A DNA stretch of 64,000 nt from Neopestalotiopsis rosae (taxonomy: Eukaryota; Ascomycota; Sordariomycetes; Amphisphaeriales; Sporocadaceae): positions 1,550,001 to 1,614,000 of the forward strand of contig JALGAS010000001.1 of NCBI GenBank assembly GCA_023078685.1. Direction: 5' to 3'. Positions 43,576 through 52,230 of this stretch are shown here, one piece after another. The notes under the pieces are model-generated. The model made no database searches, was not told the DNA's origin, and was given only the letters and a program-made list of their open reading frames with translations. Position numbers and translations under genes: made by a program. Positions within the stretch are counted from its first letter, which is position 1, and every line of letters begins with the position of its first letter.

Positions 43576-44421
43576 GTTGGTTCGGCCACAACTGAGTGCT
43601 GTTTTTCAAAGATGCGAACGCTATGCTGCCATTATGGGAGCAAACAGTTATGGTGAAACTGTGGTGGAGAGCGACATGCTGCTGCTCTTTTGAAAAAGAT
43701 TTAATCCCGGTCGGTATGTCTCGCAGTGACGCGTATGTATGGTTATCCACAACGGGACTGCGATCCACGGGAAAGGGAGCAATCTAGCCAACCACGTGTG
43801 CTTACTGCTGCTTACAATGGTTACCAGGCGAGTCTACAACTTCCGCAGCGTTTCAGCCAATCATCACTCGTGACAAGTGGTCGAAGTTCGGATAGCACGT
43901 TGGTGAATGACCCTCAAGGATTACGCTTTATTTTTCCTTGGTTGCTTACCCCCGCTTGTATGCTATCTCGTATCTGTTCTTTGTGTTCTGCGCAGTGGGT
44001 CAAATGGCGTAGGGAGACGCGCAGCGAGAAGCGTGGTTGTGCATATGAGGCGCTGACCTTGCACCCATGGAAACTATTCGTTGGCGGCGATCCGTGCTCA
44101 GCACACCGATATTTGAGTCAGTGACAAAAGCACCAATCTACAGTCATCCGAAACGCAATAACCGGAAATAAACCCCAGTTTGTGTGAGTGGAGCTCGATG
44201 CCTAACCTTGCATATGTCGTACTTTGCTGTTTGTGAGTTCAAATGGTGCCAAAGCTGATTTACCCAATGGAATAGTCTCGAAACAAAACACCGTACCGAA
44301 CCTGCTTGTATATTCCAGAGACTTTCCCGATTCTGTAAATTAGAACATGATGGGGTCGAGCCGCGATCAGAACTGCAGCCCAGAAATCCCGCATGTTGCA
44401 TTTGACTGAGAGAAGATAGGC
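43576..44421. other. No gene resolved
   Basis: Short frames on both strands (43547-43768, 43726-44124, 44144-44443) without similarity; the last part is upstream of FTA2 copy B. Confidence 0.35.
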
Positions 44422-45373
44422 ATGATGTCGAATCCCATACCAAGTATCAGAGGACCTAAGCTGTTTCCGTTCAATGGAGACTTCGCCGATGCCAGTTTCA
44501 TCAAATTGCTGCACTTTGAGAACGAGAATGCCTCCACTGAAGGAGCACATAGCCGAGTGTTCCAAGTGAGTGTCAAAGGCAAGATTTATGCAGTCAAGAT
44601 TGTACGTCGAGAGTACAAGTTTCGCCATCTCACTGACGCTAACAATATCACAGTTCAAATTCGTCAGCATCAACGTCATTCGCCCATTTTTGTTTGGGTA
44701 CAACAAAAAATCTATTAGTGACAAAGTTTTCCGATGCCAACTGGATCCTTTCTTCGCTGAGTGTCGGGCGTTCGGGCTTTTATCAGCAGATGGAAAACAC
44801 GAAGGCCTCGCTGTTCGTTGTTACGGATATGCGTATCTACACGAGTCCGTAGAGCGCCGGATTGAACAACAATTCAACGTCTACAACTGGAATCGATCAT
44901 CCGAAAATATGCATGAGCCATTGAGGGCTATAGTAAAGGACTACATCCAATATCATTCGTGGTACAAGCCATCTGAGCTTGCACTCATGAAGGGCCGTCT
45001 CGAGCAATTGAACAAATTGGGAATCTACAACATGAACATTCGAAAGGAGAGTTACCTCAACGGCAGTCTATACGATTTCAGTGAGGCTATTACCGCACCT
45101 CATATTGGTCTCTCAGCGGATGTTCGTCCGCAGACGCACATCCTCCGTGATCTGAGGTATGATATGGTTTGCTTCGACGCCATGGCAAGAAAAGAACTCA
45201 TCATGCAAACATGGAGAACAGCACTCAGGATGAAACGGAGTCGAAGGATAAATCCAGTCCGAAGATCGTCAAGAATTACTGCCATGAGAGGCTCAAAATC
45301 GGCTAGTCCATACGTTTTTCGCATTGGGACTAGACAATCGAAGCGCATAAAAGCTTCCATGCCAGCCCTTTGA
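44422..45373 (+). CDS. FTA2-like kinase-fold protein, copy B (two exons, 299 aa)
   Basis: Exon 1 is 44422-44601 and exon 2 is 44654-45373, with a 52-nt GTACGT...CACAG intron and a GCTAAC branch site. Exon 1 reads VFQVSVKGKIYAVKI and the join gives FKFVSINVIRPFLFGYNKK. Then come LDPFFAECRAFGLL, GLAVRCYGYAYLHE, LRAIVKDYIQYHSWYK and NKLGIYNMNIRKESYLNGSL. Compared with copy A, the catalytic-loop Asp is Asn (NMNIRKES) and DFG reads DFS, so it is likely inactive. A basic C-terminal extension (MKRSRRINPVRRSSRI, RIGTRQSKRIKAS) is absent from copy A and could direct it to the nucleus or DNA. It is diverged from copy A, so an older paralog. Confidence 0.78.
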
Positions 45374-45663
45374 CTACTATCACTGAGACACATCTATTAC
45401 CGTCTGTTACATGTACACCATTCGCTTCCGGCGACGAGGTTCCAAAGCTCGTTGCTCTGCAGTTTGTAGACGAGTTTTGCGAGGACCGAGGATTAGACTT
45501 TGCCCAAAATCAAACCTTGACTTTCGGTGGTGCAGACATCAATCCGGAAATTGATCTAGGCGAGGTTTTAACAGTGACTTTCAGAAGGCCTATGAATGGC
45601 GAAGACTGCGAGGAAAATTGTACATTCCATAAAAGCTACCGACCAGATCACAGCGTAGGCTAG
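45374..45663 (+). other. Short open frame after FTA2 copy B, possibly an exon fragment
   Basis: About 96 codons open directly behind the stop of copy B with no ATG. The segment VALQFVDEFCEDRGLDFAQN and the CEENCTFHKSY end resemble Cys-bearing tail domains of secreted fungal proteins, but the resemblance is weak. Either a gene fragment or chance. Confidence 0.2.
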
Positions 45664-46566
45664 CCGAAGAAATTGGTCCGGCCAGGCTCTGGTGGGACTA
45701 AGCCGAGGTAGTTACATCTGTGTCGTCTATGTGTCATGGGATCTTCGACTGTAATTCGATTGCATATTTGGAAAATATAGCACCTCGACAAATTTTCTAC
45801 TATCTGAGTTGCACTGTCAAGTCGCTCAGCTAGAAACTGCTTCACATGCCATCATTCTAACCATAGCTGACATATCACACAAGTCTGCGTGCGGTAGTGC
45901 TCAAAATGTTGCTGGCTAGACTGTCGATGTTGAATCAGTTATGATCCATTATGACCTGCATCTAATAAATCTGGCAGATATGGAGGTAGCCAAGTGCCCT
46001 GGCTGCCGCTCAAAAGTTTTGTGCGTCCCTATTTTCAAATTCATCCCGTTAGACTAACACCACTCCAAAGCAAAATATAGTCTATTCACAGTCTATTCAG
46101 CTTCACGTCGCTTCAAGATACAGATGAATCATTCGACGTATTTCAACAACCAACTAGTACACTTCCAGGATAAAATGGTCTATGTCACCGGAAGGGAAGG
46201 GGGTCCTTAGACCATCTTGCAGATCAGTCCTCGCTAACACACAACAGTGTATGCATATCGAGGTAGCTCGCTACCTGGTAAATATCACCACAGCAAAGCA
46301 AAGAGCATACTATGCTTCTGGCATCAACGACCATCCAAATTAATTCTGCGAGGTTGGGCGTCTCCTGTCGTCGATCATCACGATCTAACGTGAACCCCCT
46401 GGAGCGTTCATTTGAAGCATATTGACAAGGATCCTGCATTTAGAGGCAAGTCTTATTCGACATGGGCGACTCTCCATAACTATGACCGCCCAGTTGACTC
46501 TTGCCATCTTCGGAGACGAGCGCTAAAGATCGACTGTTGTAGCTCAATCTTTGAACCTAATTAAGT
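45664..46566. other. No gene resolved
   Basis: No supported frame; short unsupported frames at 45660-45845 and 46224-46439 on the minus strand. Confidence 0.4.
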
Positions 46567-46755
46567 GTAAGACAACAAGGATGCCAAGGCGCGGCGGCGC
46601 TCATCGAATGGGATACCTGAGTCAACAGCCCGAAGAGACGCGGTCCTTGTCTTGGCTTAATTCGGATGTCAGTCTGAGTGACATCCTGATCCAGTATAGC
46701 CTGTGATGAGGGTCCAACGGATGCGTATTGTACCTTCCGCCGGCCACTCGCAAGT
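46567..46755. repeat. Segment Q, copy 2
   Basis: Direct repeat of 6547-6735 (see that entry); contains palindrome copy 10. Confidence 0.75.
46664..46686. repeat. Palindrome copy 10
   Basis: One arm mismatch (C to G in the right arm), central T; inside segment Q copy 2. Confidence 0.9.
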
Positions 46756-46814
46756 CGCAACCTCTCTTCAAACCCACTTCACAGTAAAGAACGAACATTA
46801 TTATGGCCGAATTT

Positions 46815-46837
46815 GGATGTCGGTCTGACTGACATCC
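46815..46837. repeat. Palindrome copy 11
   Basis: One arm mismatch (A to G), central T. Confidence 0.9.
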
Positions 46838-47198
46838 ATAATCGGCATAGCTTCGAGGAACGTTAAGCGGACGCGACATTGTCTTTCTGCCAACCAGTCA
46901 GAGATCCTGGCCAGCCCCAGTGCACTAAGCCAGTGGCTTGCCCATTCGAAACAACAATCAGATATTTCACCCATGTTCAGCGAGATAGCCATACATAGCA
47001 ACATGCATCGTTGCTATGATTGCAATTGTCCGAGATCTCGGTCGGCTGGCGAGATTGTTGCGTCCACAGAATCTGACACCCCTGCAATAGAATTGACGGC
47101 AAACTCGCAACGCATCCTTCTTCTTTGTTTCGAAAGAGCAGATAGGGGAAATTACCTCTCCTTTGCATTGGCTTGGCCAACCCCGATGCGCCCAATCT

Positions 47199-47221
47199 AG
47201 ATGTCAGTCAGACTGACATCC
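47199..47221. repeat. Palindrome copy 12
   Basis: One mismatch at the first base (A for G), central A; preceded by GATGCGCCCAATC as in P2 and P8. Confidence 0.9.
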
Positions 47222-47317
47222 AAAATCGGCATAGCTCTAATCAGCCTATGATATCCCTGTTTGCCAAGAGACAAAGAACGGAGGCTTGGAATAGGACCTA
47301 TCGGAACACGATATTGC

Positions 47318-47865
47318 CTACCACAACGAGATGGGTCTTCCTATCCGTCGACTGGGAATGCCACAGTCAACGATATGTTTCTTGTGAGACGGTAGAGGCA
47401 TGTTTTTGAGGGGGGGGGGGGGGGGGGTGGTTTTGGTCGTTCTCGTTCTCCATGTGCCATCTTCATGCAACACCTTCGCATTGATTATATCTTTGCTGTT
47501 CCACCTGGTGTAGGTTTTGTAGCCAGTTTTTCTTAGTTTGGTGGCCAAGAAGACATGGCACCACTGTCCGCGCGTGTCAATTTCAGTGTTGCACTGTCGC
47601 TTTTTGACTTTGTGTTTTTCTCCAAGCCGATCTCCTTCATGATATTCTTCTTCCCTGACCGTGCTATCCACATACATGGGTGGAAGGTGTCCCTGGCGGT
47701 GTTCAAAGCTGCCGTGACAATGTCATGATTCCATTTTGTCAGAATGTTCACAGTGGCAGGTTCACAGTTGACGACACAATCAACGTCAGGCACTACAAAT
47801 GGGTAATAGGGAAGAGTAATACCCTTTTCGCGAGTCCTCTTAATGAGCTGTCCTCCATAGACCAT
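47318..47865 (-). pseudogene. Hypothetical coding remnant with a frame change
   Basis: Two overlapping minus-strand frames look protein-like in succession: 47865-47533 (LPYYPFVVPDVDCVVNCEPA, ARDTFHPCMWIARSGKKN) and 47677-47318 (WCHVFLATKLRKTGYKTYTR, ending in a Pro run). The transition lies between about 47540 and 47680, but I found no intron that joins them in phase, so a frameshift is likelier. The Pro run comes from an 18-G tract at 47410-47427. No family recognised. Confidence 0.3.
47410..47427. repeat. Homopolymer tract of 18 G
   Basis: Uninterrupted G run; the second long poly-G in the window. Confidence 0.9.
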
Positions 47866-48045
47866 CTGCAGTGTCTCAAAGTCTCAAAGCTAAACTCTTG
47901 GTCTATTCAATGAGTTGTTTGGGAATCAAGTAGTTGGTCCGATTCGTGTTCCTCTTATTCGCAGGTTTTTGATTATCAATATCTGGATTCCTCTCGGTCA
48001 GATACTCCAAAATGGATCTTTGCGTTGCCATGGTAATTGTTGATT

Positions 48046-48834
48046 CTCAAACTGTATGAGTACAGTATCAAAGGGAAGAGATGCAATGGGATGAAAACTT
48101 TGAAAGCGCCGGCCAGTTCCCCGTCGCCGTCTCTGGCGATGCAGGTGGCCTCTCGACTTGAATGCATACACCCCTCTCGCCAGTCTGGGTCATATGCGTT
48201 GGCACTCTCTTGGCCAATAACGTTTTGGGGGCCGGCCTGCGGCGATAGGGGATCACCGCGGCCCATACCATTGTCTAATGCATGAAAGACAGATACCTCG
48301 CAGCAGGAGGTATGCGCGGTTGGCCAGAAAGGCCGCCTATCACGGAGAGCAATCCCCGTGACGGATGTCTGCATATGCACCAGCTTATGAACACAAGATA
48401 TCTATGCGAGAGCCGGAATGGGGAGGCCGAGACAGAAATCGAGCTTTGAGTTAGAAGAATAGGAGCACGTTCCACTTTACCACTTTTCTACGACACTTGT
48501 TTTCCACCATCCCTGGGGAATGAATAATCACATATTTTTGGAGTTATTCACATTTCACAATGCCAAAACAAGTAGCGGATTTGAATCGTGCTGAGACTTT
48601 GGTCAAGTGATGCCCTGGCCCGAAGATACATGCATTCGAACACCAAGGGGCATCAATTGAATGGCTCGAGAGACTCGACATGGATCGTGGAGACTCGGAG
48701 GCGGAGGGTGTGGTGTTCAAAGTGAAGATCAAGTCTCAGCTATATGCCCTGAAAGTAGTGAGCAACCTCCTCGACCACCAGACGAGCTTTGATTTTTGAG
48801 ACTCACCTACAAACACAGTTCGACTTTCTTTGGG
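48046..48834. repeat. Inverted duplication, arm next to FTA2 copy C
   Basis: Reverse-complement partner of 41710-42563. Small insertions and deletions and scattered substitutions separate the arms. The match ends in the FTA2 intron/exon 2 border (TTCGACTTTCTTTG). Confidence 0.85.
48560..48834 (+). pseudogene. FTA2-like relic, copy C (truncated, early stop)
   Basis: Exon 1 of copy A repeated in the opposite orientation. The codon for Leu 17 in copy A (TTG) is TGA here (48608-48610), and a following region is out of frame. The GTGAGC...CACAG intron is recognisable, but exon 2 stops being similar after TTCGACTTTC. It is a remnant created by the inverted duplication. Confidence 0.82.
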
Positions 48835-49302
48835 AGATACGTCGTGGTCTTGTTTCGGCTGCTGTCTTTCACTGACAACTGAGGACTCTTGACCCAGACC
48901 CCTCCTCTTGGAGGTTGCGTGGTTACGTGAGAGCCTTGGGCGCTTCTTCCAAATAGTTTGCTGAAAGTCATCGCAATGCAAATCTTTGAACTGTATAACG
49001 GTTAATTCCTTCACATTATGCTTGGTATGAAGTTTCCAGGACATCTAATCATATTTGGATAGTAGTCACTCAGAAATCTTTGTACGCCGTTTCAATCACT
49101 TCACCCCTTCTCGAGGTGCTTATGACGCCACGCCTGTGGTTGTGACTGAAGCTGGCGCATGTGGGAAGCACCACTCGGAGCAAGAGCAAAGCGCGTTGAC
49201 GTCATAATTCGTGGTGTCAGCGAATATATATTTCAAGTTACGATTTCTTGTGTTGGCCATGGCAAATCATTCGGAATTGTCCGCTATGACCTGAGCTAAT
49301 AA
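48835..49302. other. No gene resolved
   Basis: A basic minus-strand frame (48736-49044) runs across the duplication border and has no similarity. The rest is spacer. Confidence 0.35.
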
Positions 49303-49696
49303 TTATGAATGCATAATAAATTGTACGGTGACCACCACCCAAGTAGCTGCGACACTCCCTAGCGCAGCCATGTTTAAGATCGAACGGTCATTATTGGGTA
49401 CGAATATCATATAGTGTCCTTCCTCCTCAGTCTGGGGAGCTAGTTTCACTAGATCCTTCAGCAGCTCTTCAAGCTCTGATCCAAGGTCAGCCTCGCGTTG
49501 CACTGACCAGTTACTACGTACCCAGCTTCTCTAGCTCATCCTCAGAGATGAGGAAGTAGTCCTTGCCAATGGTGTGAGGTGAATCACGGAATGAACCTGA
49601 TCCCAGATTTTCGCACATTTCTCTTTGAAGGTTGGCATGATCGTTGAGAATCTCGCGAAGCCTTTTGGCAGTGAGTTGTATTTGTATTTGTTTCAT
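49303..49696 (-). CDS. Small tail-anchored hypothetical protein (two exons, 115 aa)
   Basis: Exon 1 is 49696-49522; the 46-nt intron is GTACGT...GGATCAG with a GCTGAC branch; exon 2 is 49475-49303; phases agree. The N-terminal half is helical (TAKRLREILNDHANLQREMC), the middle is acidic and helical across the join (EDELEKLEELEELLKDLVKL), and the last 25 residues hold one hydrophobic span (AALGSVAATWVVVTVQFIM) near the C-terminus, like a tail anchor. A TATAAATA box lies about 80 bp upstream of the ATG. No family recognised. The two exons, intron signals and TATA box together make it more likely real than other frames of this size. Confidence 0.5.
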
Positions 49697-49775
49697 TTCG
49701 CGCAAAGTGAGACGAGTGAAAATTGTGGTTTTGGGAGATGGTGATTCTCTTTGTGATCAGAAGACAAGGTGGTAG

Positions 49776-49786
49776 TTGTATTTATA
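49776..49786 (-). promoter_or_regulatory. TATA box for the gene at 49303-49696
   Basis: TATAAATAC on the minus strand, about 80 bp before the ATG at 49696, a usual fungal distance to a transcription start. Confidence 0.45.
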
Positions 49787-49981
49787 TGCAAGTATGTGGC
49801 CCGGGTTGGCCACAGCAATATAATTTAGCTACGTCTGATTCCATGCCTGCATGCTTTAGCAAGGGATCTCTGTACGAAGTTTCTCCACTCCCTTGATATT
49901 TGATTTGACGAGACCTGCTGGCAATCGTAGGCAAATATCGGATCGAAGAAACTTCTAAAATAAAACAATTCGTCGCTCGGT

Positions 49982-50147
49982 ATGGCCCAAATGCAGCGTA
50001 TGATGAAAATTGTAAGTAGGATCTATGTCGCCTTCACCGTTCGTTCTATCAGCGCTAACTACATATCCACAGGGGTCGAAGATTCATATCGGTACCCAAG
50101 GAGGATGGCTCGAGCAACAAAGCAGATGGATGAAATCACGTCTGTAG
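49982..50147 (+). CDS. Possible 34-aa spliced micro-ORF
   Basis: ATG at 49982, ten codons, then a textbook intron (GTAAGT donor at 50012, GCTAAC branch, ATCCACAG acceptor at 50072), then 24 codons to TAG. The intron signals are strong but the product (starting MAQMQRMMKI) is very short. Either a small gene, a 5' exon of something longer with a different acceptor, or coincidence. Confidence 0.22.
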
Positions 50148-51174
50148 AGTCTCACATTGGCTGTCAAGAAGCCGCTTACTATGTACATTCCCTGTAAGGT
50201 CTTTCTACGGGTGAGTTCGTTGAAGACCGATCCCAGCAAATCATCCAAAGCGGTCCAGACGCGCTCCATTTCTATGGCATTACTCAAATGATACGTAGAC
50301 ATGGTGATAATTCTTTGCTTCCCTGCCGCCTATACACACCGACTCGATGAACCATGCGTAGAACGATGAAACAGGAAACAATCTACCCATGCAGCCACTG
50401 GCCAATAAAGGTCTATTGCGGAAGGCGCGGGGGTTGTCCGCTGACGAATCGAACTGTCATGGGTGCATGGGAGACCAAGGGAAGTCTTTGCTTTTCTGTA
50501 GCCCGTGCAATTGGTCTCCGCTCTAGATTCTCATATGTTTGATAGAAAGGCGTGCTGCATGTGTATACCCGCCCAGACCAAAGCTTTTCTTGATAGATTC
50601 TATCAACGACCGTTACATCCCGTAGCATGGGTACAAGCACACCAGAGAACTCCTACACAGGCGCCGTATCCTACTGCACTAGTCGCAAGACCACAACGTG
50701 TGCAATACTGCCAATGGCATCCTTTCCTGCAACCATATCCACGTCGTGTCTCTGCGGCATTCGTGGTACTTGGACGTGGATTTCGTGTTTGCGAGCTTGA
50801 TGTCTGGGGACTGCAACTAGCTCATGTTTTCGAGTGGAACATATGTTGCGTCTGCATATAGTTAGAGCTGAAACAAGGGTTGAGAAGATTGTCATAGCAT
50901 ACTACTGTGATTTCCAGGCATTGGACTGACTTGTATTTTGTCTTTCTGGAGGTAAGAATATGGTGATTGATTGTTACCGGTGATGAACATTATTCATGCA
51001 AAAGCCAGCGAGTCAATCTTCATTTATTCAGAGGGAATGTTGACATCCTCATCTTGGAAGCACAATGAAAGTATACAACATATGTAAGGAGTGTATATGC
51101 ATAGTTATCCACTGACTCTCAAATCCCGACAGTGACACTGTTAGATGAGAGGAAAAGAACCAATACGCGAAGCC
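50148..51174. other. No gene resolved
   Basis: Short frames on both strands (50413-50640 minus, 50505-50861 plus) overlap and show no convincing family. Confidence 0.35.
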
Positions 51175-51233
51175 ATCCGCCATCAGCTGGGTTCACGGGC
51201 CGGGGTGGTGGAGAATGGATGCACTTCGAATTT

Positions 51234-51256
51234 GGATGTCAGTCTGACTGACATCC
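51234..51256. repeat. Palindrome copy 13
   Basis: Perfect 11-bp arms, central T. Confidence 0.95.
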
Positions 51257-51599
51257 GGATCTAGCATAGCTTAGAGGGATAATCAACACATGCCACGCTC
51301 TCTTTTCGCCGACGAGTTGGAGGTCTTGGCCAGCCCCAGTGCACTGAGCCAGTGGCTTGCCCATTTGAAATAACATGTTCAGCGAGATAGCCAACGCAAC
51401 ATGCGTCGTTGCTGTGATTGCAATCGTACGAGATCTCGGTTGACTGGCGGGAAACGGTTAAGTCCACGAGAATTTACACACCTTCAAGTGGAGTAACGGC
51501 AAAGTCGCAGCGGGCCCTTTTACTCTGCCTCGAGAGAGCAAGGAGGGAGAAATGCCTCTCGCTTGCATTTGCCCTGGCCAACCTTGACGCCCCCAATCC

Positions 51600-51622
51600 G
51601 GATGTCAGTCAGACTGACATCC
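51600..51622. repeat. Palindrome copy 14
   Basis: Perfect 11-bp arms, central A; 366 bp after copy 13. Confidence 0.95.
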
Positions 51623-51800
51623 AAATTCGGCATAGCTTCCACGAAAGTCCTGTGGGTACGAGATTGTCCGTTCACTGTCCAATTAGAAGTTTCAGCCAAA
51701 CCCACCCCTGTCGAGATATTGGTCATTTACGAAAAGCGAAGCGATGCAGACAATGACAAGAGGATCCAACCTCGACTGCACTTCAGTGGTGGAAATTGCT

Positions 51801-52230
51801 ATACTTGCGCATAATTTCAAGGCAATATCTCCACTTAGAAAAGTATCTCGTAACTAATATGGTGAAGTCAATACATCGATTTTACACATCAGCTGTGAGT
51901 GATAAACTCCATTAGTACAGCAAGAAAAGGGCCTCATTAGTGAACCCCGCATGTGTGTCAAATTGGGCCGCGACTCGTTAACTACCGGGCAGATCGATGG
52001 GCGAATTAAGCAGCTGAGTTCACCTTGCTGCGCCTCTCTATGCGGGCTGAACAGCTGCACTCCCGGCCAGTGAACAAGCATGTGTGCGTTGTACTACAGA
52101 TGAAAAGCACCACACCTCGCCTCACTGTACATGACGACAAGCTAGAAGGCAACGAACTTTTTCATCCCTTTAATACCAATATCGCAAAGGTCTCGATGTA
52201 ATTTCAATTTCATCAGGCTTCCACCGCACA
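51801..52230. other. Upstream region of the SNF2 gene
   Basis: No gene seen; probable promoter and leader of the gene at 52231. Confidence 0.4.

Larger units (their letters stand above)
46795..47240. repeat. Element P core with both palindromes (P7)
   Basis: Reverse orientation to P1: palindrome at 46815, core (CCAGTCAGAGATCCTGGCCAG, ACAATCAGATATTTC, CTCGCAACGCATCCTTC), palindrome at 47199. The two palindrome starts are 384 bp apart. Confidence 0.8.
51175..51800. repeat. Palindrome element P, copy P8
   Basis: Reverse orientation to P1: partial head (CATCAGCTGGGTTCACGGGC), palindrome at 51234, core, palindrome at 51600, and tail to about 51800 (TTAGAAGTTTCAGCCAAACC, AAAAGCGAAGCGATGCAGAC). 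This is the second copy with head, core, both palindromes and tail in order. Confidence 0.8.

Noticed and set aside
50505..50861. Possible flavodoxin/FMN-reductase remnant (AQTKAFLDRFYQ)
   Set aside because: A single short motif in a frame with no other family features; chance cannot be excluded.
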